Source: an uncultured Porphyromonas sp.
Lineage (GTDB): Bacteria; Bacteroidota; Bacteroidia; Bacteroidales; Porphyromonadaceae
Direction: 5' to 3'
NCBI GenBank assembly: GCA_945867245.1
Contig: CAMBHQ010000017.1
Location: 1 to 10,721 of the forward strand
DNA: 10,721 nt
The notes beneath the pieces are model-generated. The model did not search any database. It worked only from the letters and a program-made list of their open reading frames with translations, and had not been told where the DNA came from. The position numbers and the translations under genes are program-made. Shown one piece after another: positions 1 to 7,870 of the stretch (position 1 is its first letter; each line of letters begins with the position of its first letter).

Positions 1-538
1 AAAGTATAGTATATATTCTATAATCAGATACTTTATTTGCATTATATAGACTCTCAATCAAATCAATCGCATAGATGAGGTGTTCTCTATTTTTAAGGAG
101 AGATAGAGTGAGGTCGTGTCTCTCTTTAGTCCTCAAGTACAAATAGAATAAGATTCCAAGCATGTCGATATTAATTTGCCCCTCGTCGAGTTTTCGGTAG
201 TTGATAGTATATTGGATGAGTTCATCAAACTCTTCTAGTACTTCATCTGAATCTCCGTCAATGAATCCTCGATTATATAGATAAGCAATGCCTATTCCTA
301 CTCCAAGTATCCCATCGTGATAACTGAACTCTAAGCTATCAAAAGATACATGTTCGAGAACATCGGAAACCAACCATTCTCCTATGGCAAGGAAATTGTT
401 TTGGGTAGACCAACGTGCATACTCCAATAAATAGATTGCGACCCCAAGCTTCCCAGATAACCCTAGTTTTGTTTCATTTAAGGCATGCTCTGTGAGCCTA
501 ATACTGTAGTTCCTAAGTGAATGACAATCCTTGAACAT
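1..538 (-). CDS. LanC-like protein (C-terminal part outside the window)
   Basis: An open frame starts with ATG at 538-536 and runs without a stop to the left edge, giving 179 full codons. It begins only 5 bases after the stop of the HlyD-type gene, so it belongs to the same operon. Two repeats typical of the LanC alpha/alpha-barrel are readable: LSGKLGVAIYLLEYAR near residue 27, then HDGILGVGIGIAYLYNRGF followed by DEVLEEFDEL. Bacteroidota LanC-like proteins carry very similar blocks. In the LanC family these enzymes add cysteine thiols to dehydrated Ser/Thr to make (methyl)lanthionine rings. The Cys-Cys-His zinc ligands lie in the C-terminal half, which is not in the window, so catalytic competence cannot be judged. 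The cluster position suggests action on the Cys- and Ser/Thr-rich cores encoded upstream. I see no LanB- or LanM-type dehydratase here. Confidence 0.85.
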   Translation of the reverse strand, partial: MFKDCHSLRNYSIRLTEHALNETKLGLSGKLGVAIYLLEYARWSTQNNFLAIGEWLVSDVLEHVSFDSLEFSYHDGILGVGIGIAYLYNRGFIDGDSDEVLEEFDELIQYTINYRKLDEGQINIDMLGILFYLYLRTKERHDLTLSLLKNREHLIYAIDLIESLYNANKVSDYRIYTIL

Positions 539-543
539 GCGTA

Positions 544-1263
544 TTATATTTGTTTAATTAGTTTTTTGAGCGGAAACAGAAATCGTTCAATAAGACGAAG
601 TTCATGTGTGACAATATCAACCGTGCCGATGAGGGTTCTCTCATAGGATAACTTTTCCCCATAATTAGTTACTAAACCATTAGGCAAGGCTATCTCGAGT
701 ATGTACGTATCTGTTTTGGTTGAAGATTTAGATATACTGCGGACAGTACCATCTAAAACTCCAAACTCTTGTTCTGGGTAGTTTTGAAGTTTTATGATTG
801 CTCTTTGTCCTACAATAACCTTCCCGGAACGCTCAGAGGAGAGTTCTGCCCTAGCATAGAGTTCCCCTTTTTCATTAGGAGATACAGTGCAGACAACATC
901 ACCTTCATTTACATCTTGGTTCACAGACCAGTACTCAGTTAGATCTACAATTCCAGATACAGGAGTGTATAGCGCATATTCTTCTTCCCAAGCCTTTATC
1001 CCAGTCCACAATTCAGATAGTGCAAGATGACAACGGATAAAGCTCTCTTTTTTCTGATTCAGAAATTCTCTATCTGTCGCTATCAACTCCTGTTTAAGTT
1101 GTGTAATTTGCATTTTAGTACGCTGTTCTTCAATCTTGCTAAGGAGGTAGCTCTGTTCTATTTGCAAAGCTCGTTGCATCTCAAATTCATAAGCTTCTTG
1201 AGAGACCAAATCTTTATCCTTTAATTTGAGTTCTCTATATAGCCTTGAATGAGATAAGCTCAT
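544..1263 (-). CDS. HlyD-type membrane-fusion protein, C-terminal fragment (239 aa)
   Basis: This is the remainder of the interrupted adaptor, in the same frame as the N-terminal fragment and separated by TAG plus three sense codons. Residues 1-90 are charged heptad-rich sequence (KLKDKDLVSQEAYEFEMQRA and onward), fitting the descending arm of the helical hairpin. Residues around 98-130 (YTPVSGIVDL, VNEGDVVCTV) form the second half-lipoyl domain, and the rest resembles the beta-barrel of HlyD proteins, ending near a basic tail. There is no signal peptide or membrane helix, so if translated on its own it would not reach its site of action. The bases AGGGA lie directly before the ATG, too close to act as a normal ribosome-binding site. 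Independent translation is uncertain; readthrough or loss of function are the alternatives. Confidence 0.7.
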   Translation of the reverse strand: MSLSHSRLYRELKLKDKDLVSQEAYEFEMQRALQIEQSYLLSKIEEQRTKMQITQLKQELIATDREFLNQKKESFIRCHLALSELWTGIKAWEEEYALYTPVSGIVDLTEYWSVNQDVNEGDVVCTVSPNEKGELYARAELSSERSGKVIVGQRAIIKLQNYPEQEFGVLDGTVRSISKSSTKTDTYILEIALPNGLVTNYGEKLSYERTLIGTVDIVTHELRLIERFLFPLKKLIKQI

Positions 1264-1272
1264 TTCCCTACT

Positions 1273-1851
1273 CTATTTATGAAGCAAAAGTCTTTCATGG
1301 AGACTGACTATACGTAATGCATCTATATGTTTCGTACGATGCTTTTGCTTCTGTATGTGAAGTACAGAGTCAAGTAGTATGTAAGTAGTTAGATTATTCA
1401 TTAAAGCACTATAAGAATTCTGTAGTTTCCCTAATGTAAATTCTCGCCCAGAGAGATGTTCATAGACACTGTCCAGTCGTACAGACTGTCCTTTGTATTG
1501 TGCTAAAATATTTTTTACGATGTTTATGTCATCGTATGAGGCTGCATTGCCAATAACCCCTACAACTTGTCCAGCTAACACTTGTTGTCCTGTTTGGGCG
1601 GAAAAACTGCTCAGTTTTCCAGATTGTCGTGCTACGATATTGACATGTGGAGAGGTACTTGTTATTACAATCTTGGCAGAAACCACGTCCGGATATTTAA
1701 TAAAATAACTACATAACAATAAAATAAAGAATGTTCCACATAAAAAGACAATCCCATGACGAAGAATCCAAGGAGGGATGCTCCCAAGAACTTCTTGCAC
1801 TTCTTCACTCCTGACATTAAGCTCTTCATGAGTACTTTTCTGTGTCTTCAT
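1273..1851 (-). CDS. HlyD-type membrane-fusion protein, N-terminal fragment (192 aa)
   Basis: This segment holds the N-terminal part of a periplasmic adaptor for the C39 ABC exporter. Residues 1-31 are hydrophilic, and a hydrophobic helix at about 32-52 (HGIVFLCGTFFILLLCSYFI) would anchor it in the inner membrane. Residues 68-100 (VNIVARQSGKLSSFSAQTGQ, then VLAGQVVGVIG) form the first half of a biotinyl-lipoyl fold. The remainder is the ascending arm of a helical hairpin. It ends at a TAG inside that arm, far short of the 400-plus residues usual for this family, and so lacks the second half-lipoyl domain and the beta-barrel. The ATG at 1851 overlaps the exporter stop codon by four bases, implying coupled translation. 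Alone it is unlikely to form a working adaptor. Confidence 0.8.
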   Translation of the reverse strand: MKTQKSTHEELNVRSEEVQEVLGSIPPWILRHGIVFLCGTFFILLLCSYFIKYPDVVSAKIVITSTSPHVNIVARQSGKLSSFSAQTGQQVLAGQVVGVIGNAASYDDINIVKNILAQYKGQSVRLDSVYEHLSGREFTLGKLQNSYSALMNNLTTYILLDSVLHIQKQKHRTKHIDALRIVSLHERLLLHK

Positions 1852-4052
1852 GCTCCTAGTTCCAATTGATTTTTGACCAAAGTATAATACTTGCCTCTCA
1901 AGGCTATAAGCTCCTCATGCTTGCCTTCCTCCACAATCTTACCTTGGTCTAAAACGATAATTTGGTCAGCATCACACACTGTACTTAATCTATGGGCTAC
2001 AACCACAACTGTTTTGTTTCTATAAAACTCTTTGAGGTGAGTCATAATTTCGGCTTCATTATTAGCATCTAATGAGTTGGTAGCCTCATCCAAGAAAATA
2101 TACTCAGGTGCTTTATATACAGCACGGGCAATAAGAATACGTTGCTTTTGCCCTTGACTAATACCATTGCCTTCCATACCTATTTTTGTGTTATAGCCAA
2201 GAGGCAGTCCGTTAATAAACTCTGTTAAATTAGCGACCTCTACTGCATGTTTTAGACGTTCGTGATCGATACGCTCTGCCCCTAAAGCGATATTTTCAGC
2301 AATGGTATCAGAGAAGATAAAACCTTCCTGCATAACTGAACCTGTGCTTTGTCTCCAATAGTGTGGATTGATACTGTCTAATGGGATATTTTCAACTTTG
2401 ATAGTCCCTTTGTTGGGTGTATAGAAGCCTAAAAGTAGTTTGAGTAAGGTGGTTTTACCACTCCCACTCATCCCAACAATTGCTGTTATTTTATTGGCAG
2501 GGATAGAGAGCGATATGTCTTGTAATACATAATCTCTATCTGCCCCATCATAACTAAAAAAAAGATGTTCGATGTGAAGCGTTTTATCCAAAGGTAGCAC
2601 ACTAACCTTGTCTGAAAGCATTTGCTCCTCATCTTCTTTTTGGTGGACCTCATTGAGTCTCTCTAGACTAATTGTAGCGTCTTGTAGAGAGCGAGAAAAA
2701 CTAATGAAATGCTCTACTGGACCAGCTAATTGACCTATAATGTAGGACAAGGACATCATCATTCCTAAAGTTATCTGCCCCTCTATGACGCTTTTGGCTG
2801 CTAAGTAGGATATAAAGATATTAGTCACTTGACTGAAGAATACGCTCCCAAGCTGTTGTACTTGCCCTATTGCAAGCCCCTTAATGCTTATTTTGAATAA
2901 ACGTATCTGAATACGCTCCCATTGCCAACGCTTTTGTTTTTCACAATTATTAAGTTTTATCTCTTGCATACCTGTAATGAGTTGCACCATATTGCTTTGC
3001 TCTCCTGAGGCTTGAGCAAAACGCCTATGATCTAGCTCTCGACGGTAACGCATAAAGAATAAGACCCAACAAGCATACAAAGTATTCCCTAACAAAAAGA
3101 TGCCCCAAATTGTAAGGTCGTAGTAAGCTAGAATTATTGAAAATATGATAAAATTAACGAGTGAGAAAAGTATACTGACAGATTGCCCTGTCAAGAAAGA
3201 TTCTATCCGGGAATGATCGCCAATACGCTGCATAATGTCTCCGAGCATCTTCGTTTCAAAGTAATGCAGAGGGAGTTTCATCAATTTACTCAAATAGTCC
3301 GATATTAGGGCTATATTTATCCTTGTATTCATATGCAAGACAATCCAACTCCGAATAAATTCTACCGATAGTCTCGTTAAAAAAATGACTAGCTGAGCAA
3401 TTAAAATCAGTGAAATGAAGCCCAAGTCCCCAGTATTGATACCCACATCTACTATCGCCTGAGTGAGGAAAGGTGCGATCATTTGCAGTATACTAATTAA
3501 TAACATCCCCAATAATAGCTGGAGAAGCTGAGACTTATAGGGACGTAAATATTGAAAGAAGAAGCCCAAGCCTTTTGTCCCCACCTCGTCTTCATCTTCC
3601 CCTTTGTAAAAATTAGGGGTGGGCTGTAGCACCAAGATAGCTCCACATTCCTCACCTCCTCGCGTAGTACTTAACCAGGATTTTTGAAATTCAGACTCAG
3701 AGTACTTTACTTGCCCCAAGGCAGGATCTGCTACGTATATCTCATATCCTTTTGTTTTCTTACGTATTCGATGTATTACCACAAAGTGATTTTGTTTCCA
3801 ATGTGCAATACAAGGCAAAGGAACATCTTCGATTAGCTGTGAAAAAGGGAGCATAACCCCCATAGTATGAAATCCTAGATACTCTGCGGCATCACTAATA
3901 CCCAGCATTGATACCCCTTCTCTTGTGATATAGGATTGCTTACGTATGGTTTCAAGACTATAGCTTTTCCCATAGTACTTGGAAATCATACGTAAACATG
4001 TTGGACCACAGTCCATAGCATCCAATTGGTGATATATTGGGAATTTCCTCAT
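1848..4052 (-). CDS. C39-peptidase ABC transporter (leader-cleaving peptide exporter)
   Basis: This 734-residue fusion protein should cut leader peptides after Gly-Gly and export the core across the inner membrane. The N-terminal C39 cysteine-peptidase domain (about 1-130) keeps Gln9, catalytic Cys15 in MDCGPTCLRM, His89 in KQNHFVV and Asp109 in ADPALG. Several membrane helices follow between about 170 and 450. The ATPase domain shows Walker A GMSGSGKT (527-534), Q-loop Gln575, a signature written ISQGQ (631-635) instead of LSGGQ, Walker B YIFLDE (651-656) and H-loop His687. The length is normal for the family and all catalytic residues are present. It starts 12 bases after the pseudo-rSAM gene and overlaps the adaptor gene by ATGA. 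Its natural substrates are the three Gly-Gly leader peptides upstream. Confidence 0.96.
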   Translation of the reverse strand: MRKFPIYHQLDAMDCGPTCLRMISKYYGKSYSLETIRKQSYITREGVSMLGISDAAEYLGFHTMGVMLPFSQLIEDVPLPCIAHWKQNHFVVIHRIRKKTKGYEIYVADPALGQVKYSESEFQKSWLSTTRGGEECGAILVLQPTPNFYKGEDEDEVGTKGLGFFFQYLRPYKSQLLQLLLGMLLISILQMIAPFLTQAIVDVGINTGDLGFISLILIAQLVIFLTRLSVEFIRSWIVLHMNTRINIALISDYLSKLMKLPLHYFETKMLGDIMQRIGDHSRIESFLTGQSVSILFSLVNFIIFSIILAYYDLTIWGIFLLGNTLYACWVLFFMRYRRELDHRRFAQASGEQSNMVQLITGMQEIKLNNCEKQKRWQWERIQIRLFKISIKGLAIGQVQQLGSVFFSQVTNIFISYLAAKSVIEGQITLGMMMSLSYIIGQLAGPVEHFISFSRSLQDATISLERLNEVHQKEDEEQMLSDKVSVLPLDKTLHIEHLFFSYDGADRDYVLQDISLSIPANKITAIVGMSGSGKTTLLKLLLGFYTPNKGTIKVENIPLDSINPHYWRQSTGSVMQEGFIFSDTIAENIALGAERIDHERLKHAVEVANLTEFINGLPLGYNTKIGMEGNGISQGQKQRILIARAVYKAPEYIFLDEATNSLDANNEAEIMTHLKEFYRNKTVVVVAHRLSTVCDADQIIVLDQGKIVEEGKHEELIALRGKYYTLVKNQLELGA

Positions 4053-4064
4053 ATACAGTCTAGA

Positions 4065-5273
4065 CTACATCAGATGACATAGATTCCCTCTCCCAATTGC
4101 CACTTCATAGTTGGATGGAGACGGACAAAGATACTGATACAAGCAAGAAGTACAAGGTGCATTGCTCCTTGTTTTTCTCCAGGCTGTATTTTGCACAAGT
4201 TCTTCGTAGATAAATTCTAGAAGAGACATTTCTGTAAGATTACCAAGTTCCTCAGAATGAGGGCTAGCTTTACAGAACCCTTCAGGTGAAACAACAATAC
4301 AACCAAAGTTGTTGCTATTAAGTTTTTGGTTGCAAAAGATACGCCTCATCTCAATAGGCTCCGAGAAGATATCTTCTTCTGATAAATAGATATATTTCTT
4401 AAAGAACCCAAGATTATCGCCTGTATAAATGGGTATACATTCAAAGTCAGTATGCTCATAGCGCTCCATAGCTTCCATAACTAAGCTATAATGCTCTTCA
4501 TTCTCAATTAAGACTTCTAATCTTGGCTTATCTCGAGAGTTCTTACTCGTAGACAAAACTTGCTCTAGTTCGTGTGTAGAACAGATAAGGGTTATCGTGA
4601 TACTCGATTTAACCCTCTGAAGAGGGTGGCGAATAGATAGGTATATTTGATACTTTAGGTCGTAGGTGCCGAGACTTTGAAGAATTCCGTCCAGCTCAGG
4701 GTGTCCGAACAAATTATCCGCATATAGCCCTACTTGTTTCAGTCTTGAATGCCGTGTTTGTTCTAGGAGTTTCACAAGTAAATCTCTCGACATCCAAAGA
4801 GTATCTGATGGGGCAACTATCGAACGATGTAAATAGGTTCGACAAAGAGGACTATTTCCTTCAAGCAGAATGATGCACTTTGATAAATATCCAAGCAAAT
4901 CATCCAATACCAACGACAACTCTCCTTGTGATTTTGCTTTCTCTACGTCCTTCTGCAAATTCAAAATCGGCAAAAAATTAATCGGTTTAGATTTACCCCT
5001 CTCAATAGGTATAAGTCCTCCCATTCCGAGAGTGGTTATCTGCTCCAAGCATCTCTGAGACTCTGTGTGGTTGTAAAACTCGTTAGGGAGTTTTACAACA
5101 CCCAAATTCATGGGGAGTTGAACAGAGTCAATCAAGGATAGAGTAGCCTCGTCTCTGATTATTAGTCGTTCACCACTCTCAGTGTGGTAGAGTAACACAG
5201 CCTGTTTCTTTTCGACATAGACCTTTGAGGATAGGTAAAACCAGTAAGATTGCCCTTGTTTCATATATAACAT
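4065..5273 (-). CDS. Pseudo-rSAM/SPASM-like partner protein
   Basis: This 402-residue protein resembles the pseudo-rSAM partner of GG-Bacteroidales RiPP systems (recalled as TIGR04150). It opens with QSYWFYLSSKVYVEKKQAVL, typical of that family, and has no CxxxCxxC motif, so it should not bind the SAM-cleaving iron-sulfur cluster. The C-terminal part is Cys-rich and SPASM-like: IFCNQ, FGCIVVSPEGFC, then PCTSCLYQYLCPSPSNYE and a final GRGNLCHLM. These cysteines could bind an auxiliary cluster. Its ATG shares one base with the maturase stop codon (TAATG at 5275-5271), so the two are probably translated together and may form a complex. A second ATG three codons in (5264) is an alternative start. 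A role in substrate recognition or electron supply is inferred from context only. Confidence 0.88.
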   Translation of the reverse strand: MLYMKQGQSYWFYLSSKVYVEKKQAVLLYHTESGERLIIRDEATLSLIDSVQLPMNLGVVKLPNEFYNHTESQRCLEQITTLGMGGLIPIERGKSKPINFLPILNLQKDVEKAKSQGELSLVLDDLLGYLSKCIILLEGNSPLCRTYLHRSIVAPSDTLWMSRDLLVKLLEQTRHSRLKQVGLYADNLFGHPELDGILQSLGTYDLKYQIYLSIRHPLQRVKSSITITLICSTHELEQVLSTSKNSRDKPRLEVLIENEEHYSLVMEAMERYEHTDFECIPIYTGDNLGFFKKYIYLSEEDIFSEPIEMRRIFCNQKLNSNNFGCIVVSPEGFCKASPHSEELGNLTEMSLLEFIYEELVQNTAWRKTRSNAPCTSCLYQYLCPSPSNYEVAIGRGNLCHLM

Positions 5274-6544
5274 TATTTGATAATTACTTCTGTCATAATC
5301 TTATGATACGCTTCGGGGTTTTCGTGAAAGAAGCGAAGCTGAACATTTCGATATTGTTCCGCATCATACTTATTCATAAACCCATGACACTTTACAACTT
5401 TACCGTTATCATCAATCCCGTCTAAGTTAAATACGCATTGAGTACAAGTATGTTTATTGTAGCAAGTTCTACATTGTTTAGATACTCGTTGATAGTAACC
5501 GTTGTATCGCTTCGCAATCTCATCAAAGTTCAAGTGTACTCCACTGTTATCTACATACCCAAGGGCAAACTGATGTCCAATACGTTCACATGGCAACAAC
5601 TTACCATTCACTGTAACAAAAACTTTCTTGCTGAATGGCAAACAAGTCCCTGTTGGTATTTGAGGAACATCCATGGCTTTTTGTTTGCCAAACAAAAGCT
5701 CATTGTAGTCCTTATAGGCATGTTCGGAGGTTTGCATTAGAAAGATTGTCGCTGAGTGGTAGGTGGGACTTTTTAAGAACATACCTCGTTCTATTTCAGA
5801 GTAATGCTCAGACTGCATTAGGCTCTCAGTTGAACTTTTGTAGGTCGCTTCAAACTCTTCTCGCTTCTCAGGACGAATACCGGAACTATTAAGTTCTCCT
5901 ATGCTAGGAACTTTATTGTAGCGTTCTTTGAAGAAGTGGTAAATCTCCTCTACAGAATTGCGGTTGTGTAGTACGGCATTGAAGTTAACACAGCGTTCAA
6001 AGTACTCTGGATGTCTCTCCCGAAGAAGGTCTACATTTCTAACAATACGAGTAAAGGCATTCTCTCCTTTATGATCCACTCGATAAGAAGTATTATACTC
6101 ATTTCCATCTAAACTGATGAGTAATTGTATATTCTTCTCCACCAAGAAATCCATGTGTCGATGTAACAGTATCCCATTCGTTGTCATATTGAAAGTAAAA
6201 CTTCTGACTGAACAATTTAACCCTTCTATGTAGTCAATTACTTCCTTAATAAAAGGAACATTCATCAAAGGCTCTCCTCCATAGAAACTAATGTATACGT
6301 TCTGTTGATGAGATACATTCATATCGGATTGCCATAAGGAGTCGAGAAAATCAAGCAAGTGCTTAGCCTTTAATACAGACAAGTTCTTAGATTTACGTTC
6401 GTCATAATCCGAGTAAAACTTACCATAACCACAATACTCACACTTGAGATTACAAGCATCGGTAATCTCAAAAGTAATCTGTGGAGTGTTGGCAATCCCT
6501 CGAAGGACTTCTTTGGAAGTCAATTCTCCGATTCTATTTGTCAT
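5273..6544 (-). CDS. Radical SAM/SPASM peptide maturase
   Basis: This 423-residue radical SAM enzyme likely modifies the precursor cores. The SAM-cleaving [4Fe-4S] site is C31-x3-C35-x2-C38 in CNLKCEYCGYG, and the SAM-contacting GGEP motif lies at 89-92. The C-terminal SPASM domain has the full seven-Cys pattern: C301, C319 (GKLLPC), C358, C361, C367, C370 and C386. This is the arrangement that holds two auxiliary clusters in peptide maturases, with one spacing a residue shorter than usual. It corresponds to the GG-Bacteroidales maturase family (recalled as TIGR04148). Family relatives make thioether or carbon-based crosslinks; which bond is made here cannot be read from sequence. The gene follows GLPGLI protein 1 after 72 bases and overlaps the pseudo-rSAM gene. 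The 72-base gap has only a weak 7 bp hairpin (6561-6581). Confidence 0.95.
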   Translation of the reverse strand: MTNRIGELTSKEVLRGIANTPQITFEITDACNLKCEYCGYGKFYSDYDERKSKNLSVLKAKHLLDFLDSLWQSDMNVSHQQNVYISFYGGEPLMNVPFIKEVIDYIEGLNCSVRSFTFNMTTNGILLHRHMDFLVEKNIQLLISLDGNEYNTSYRVDHKGENAFTRIVRNVDLLRERHPEYFERCVNFNAVLHNRNSVEEIYHFFKERYNKVPSIGELNSSGIRPEKREEFEATYKSSTESLMQSEHYSEIERGMFLKSPTYHSATIFLMQTSEHAYKDYNELLFGKQKAMDVPQIPTGTCLPFSKKVFVTVNGKLLPCERIGHQFALGYVDNSGVHLNFDEIAKRYNGYYQRVSKQCRTCYNKHTCTQCVFNLDGIDDNGKVVKCHGFMNKYDAEQYRNVQLRFFHENPEAYHKIMTEVIIK

Positions 6545-6616
6545 AACAAATACTATTAATCTGTTAATTAGCTCATTACAGGTAAAGATATTGTAACTTC
6601 AATGATGATGAATACA

Positions 6617-7426
6617 TTACTCTAGTTCTATGGGGTTGTAGGGAAAAGATATGTTGTCGTCATCTCCGTCTCGGAATATCACATGCCCACCGGTGATAGT
6701 ACGCATATATGTTTTAGGCATTTTGTGCATTCGCTCGACAAATCTGCGAACGCTACTGCGGTTACTTTTGTGATACTCCCAGTTCCATAGATGTATCAGC
6801 TCTCGGCAGTGTTTGATACTTATTGCTTGAAACTTATAATCTCCCATATTGTCTTTGACCGACAATATCAGACCGGGTAAACCGCCAAACTTCCAAGGCC
6901 CTAACGACTGAGGAATATCCAGTGTAAACAGAGCTTTATAACTGCGTCCTCTGAAAGTTGTTGAGGCCTGCGAACATGGGTAGGATAATATCTTCATATC
7001 CGAATTAGCAATTGTCCAATCTAGGTGAGGTTGCATTTCTGTGTATTGCATAGGCTTCCCAGGGGCAAAGCATCGATAAACACAAGTGAGCTTTTGCTTC
7101 GATAGCTCGAGGTAGGTATCTTCGGGAAAGGTTAAAAACTTTACGCTTGGAGCATTCAACCCTTGTGCAAACAAACTATCTCGTTGTATCTGCACTCCTT
7201 TGAGCCTTGGATTATAGGTCTGGGCATACTTTTTCCCGATCAAAAGGGAGATAGTATCCTTGATTATTCTCCGTCCCCATTTCATCTCTACGGCGTAGCG
7301 GACTTCAAGAGATGCTGTGTCGAGGATTTGCGAGCTATTTAGATTATTATAGCTAGTTGCCCATTGTGCCACAAGCATATTACTACTCAAACAAACAAGA
7401 AGGAATATGGCTACTCTGATCTTCAT
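6617..7426 (-). CDS. GLPGLI family protein 1
   Basis: This 269-residue secreted protein has an N-terminal signal peptide (MKIRVAIFLLVCLSSNMLVA then QW) and the family hallmark GPWKFGGLPGLILS, with GLPGLI at 182-187. It shares with the other two copies an ILDTA segment near 34, a YPCSQA...FRGRSYKA block near 149-164 containing a conserved Cys (C151), and the C-terminus YNPIELE. GLPGLI proteins (TIGR01200) are common in Bacteroidota and have no known function to my knowledge. Its place between precursor A and the maturase, and the pairing of such genes with precursors throughout the cluster, suggest a periplasmic or outer-membrane job tied to the peptide, such as export, receptor or self-protection; this is inference. 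A perfect 14 bp hairpin ends 16 bases before its start codon. Confidence 0.9.
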   Translation of the reverse strand: MKIRVAIFLLVCLSSNMLVAQWATSYNNLNSSQILDTASLEVRYAVEMKWGRRIIKDTISLLIGKKYAQTYNPRLKGVQIQRDSLFAQGLNAPSVKFLTFPEDTYLELSKQKLTCVYRCFAPGKPMQYTEMQPHLDWTIANSDMKILSYPCSQASTTFRGRSYKALFTLDIPQSLGPWKFGGLPGLILSVKDNMGDYKFQAISIKHCRELIHLWNWEYHKSNRSSVRRFVERMHKMPKTYMRTITGGHVIFRDGDDDNISFPYNPIELE

Positions 7427-7442
7427 TATACTGCACTGTAAG

Positions 7443-7474
7443 ATAGTTCAAGCCTAAAAATAGGCTTGAACTAT
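7443..7474 (-). terminator. Perfect 14 bp hairpin between precursor A and GLPGLI 1
   Basis: The arms ATAGTTCAAGCCTA and TAGGCTTGAACTAT are perfectly complementary around a four-base loop. The hairpin begins 18 bases after the precursor A stop codon and ends 16 bases before the GLPGLI 1 start. No U-run follows on the transcribed strand, so it is not a standard intrinsic terminator. A partial terminator, RNA-processing site or 3' stabiliser that lets the precursor exceed the downstream genes in level is the likeliest role. The structure is certain; the role is inferred. Confidence 0.55.
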
Positions 7475-7492
7475 GAACTACCAAGTAATTAG

Positions 7493-7729
7493 CTATAGAT
7501 CGATTACAATAGGGGAAGGCACATGTACGCCATACCCACCTCCAGGGCTATCTAAGCCCTTATCGCTATTAGCCAAGGCGTTATCATTGGTGCTAGAACC
7601 TCCATGCTTAGCATAACGACAAGCACAGAAGCAAGACCCATCAGGGCTCCCTCCCTTTAGTCCTTTCATTTGACGTTCAGCGAGGGCGTTATTTGAAAGC
7701 TTGTTCAGCTTTATTTTCTTTAGTTCCAT
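7493..7729 (-). CDS. RiPP precursor peptide A, Gly-Gly leader family
   Basis: This is a 78-residue precursor of the GG-Bacteroidales type (recalled as TIGR04149). Residues 1-27 are the leader (MELKKIKLNKLS, then ALAERQMKGLKGG), ending in the Gly-Gly site expected for the C39 exporter. The 51-residue core has three cysteines, C33, C35 and C37, then YAKHGGSSTNDNALAN, which matches precursors B and C. Its tail is Gly- and Pro-rich (SPGGGYGVHVPSPIVIDL) and unlike the others. The leader differs from that of B in only two residues, N13 against D and N14 kept, with several silent codon changes, so the leader is under constraint. A structured RNA leader lies 41 bases upstream of the start codon. Activity is unknown; bacteriocin or signal are both possible. 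Confidence 0.93.
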   Translation of the reverse strand: MELKKIKLNKLSNNALAERQMKGLKGGSPDGSCFCACRYAKHGGSSTNDNALANSDKGLDSPGGGYGVHVPSPIVIDL

Positions 7730-7770
7730 TGTCTTTTTATTAAATGGATGAATAATTCTTGTTTACTTCT

Positions 7771-7870
7771 GGCATTGTTTTGTCTAAAGCCAATGTAGGC
7801 TTCCTCAGCCCTTGACGAAGAACAATGCCAAACAAACTTCGCCAAGGGCAAGCCACTCAAGTTGGTCTTG
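7771..7870 (-). promoter_or_regulatory. Structured RNA leader of precursor A (predicted pseudoknot)
   Basis: The main stem pairs GCCCTTGGCGAAG (7849-7837) with CTTCGTCAAGGGC (7820-7808), 13 bp with one G-U. Its 16-base loop contains GGCATTGTT (7829-7821), exactly complementary to AACAATGCC at 7779-7771. That gives a 9 bp, extendable to 10 bp, pseudoknot helix ending 41 bases before the start codon. A small hairpin (7803-7786) sits between the two. Upstream, CAAGACCA and TGGCTTG (7870-7849) form another hairpin with a bulged A. TATTTATG at 7885-7878 is one base off the Bacteroidota -7 box TAnnTTTG, but no clear -33 box was found. Copies B and C support the fold by compensatory changes. It could control transcription elongation, translation or stability. 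Confidence 0.65.

Larger units (their letters stand above)
544..1851 (-). pseudogene. HlyD-family membrane-fusion gene interrupted by an in-frame TAG
   Basis: Read as one frame, 1851 to 544 gives 435 sense or stop positions in the size and domain order of an HlyD/membrane-fusion protein. These are an N-terminal cytoplasmic tail, one transmembrane helix, a first half biotinyl-lipoyl domain, a helical hairpin, a second half lipoyl domain and a beta-barrel. A single TAG at 1275-1273 splits it. The frame is kept across the stop: the second open segment starts exactly four codons later (stop, AGT, AGG, GAA, then ATG at 1263). This is therefore a nonsense codon, not a frameshift. Its start overlaps the stop of the exporter gene (ATGA, 1851-1848). 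Options are a recent inactivating mutation, a sequencing error, readthrough, or two separately translated halves. I favour mutation or error. Confidence 0.75.

Noticed and set aside
544..1851. Frameshift as cause of the split adaptor gene
   Set aside because: 1851 and 1263 are 588 bases apart, a multiple of three, so both halves share a frame and only a TAG separates them.
6561..6581. Small hairpin upstream of the maturase gene
   Set aside because: It has only 7 bp with a bulge in an A/T-rich gap, which is likely by chance, and no U-run follows.
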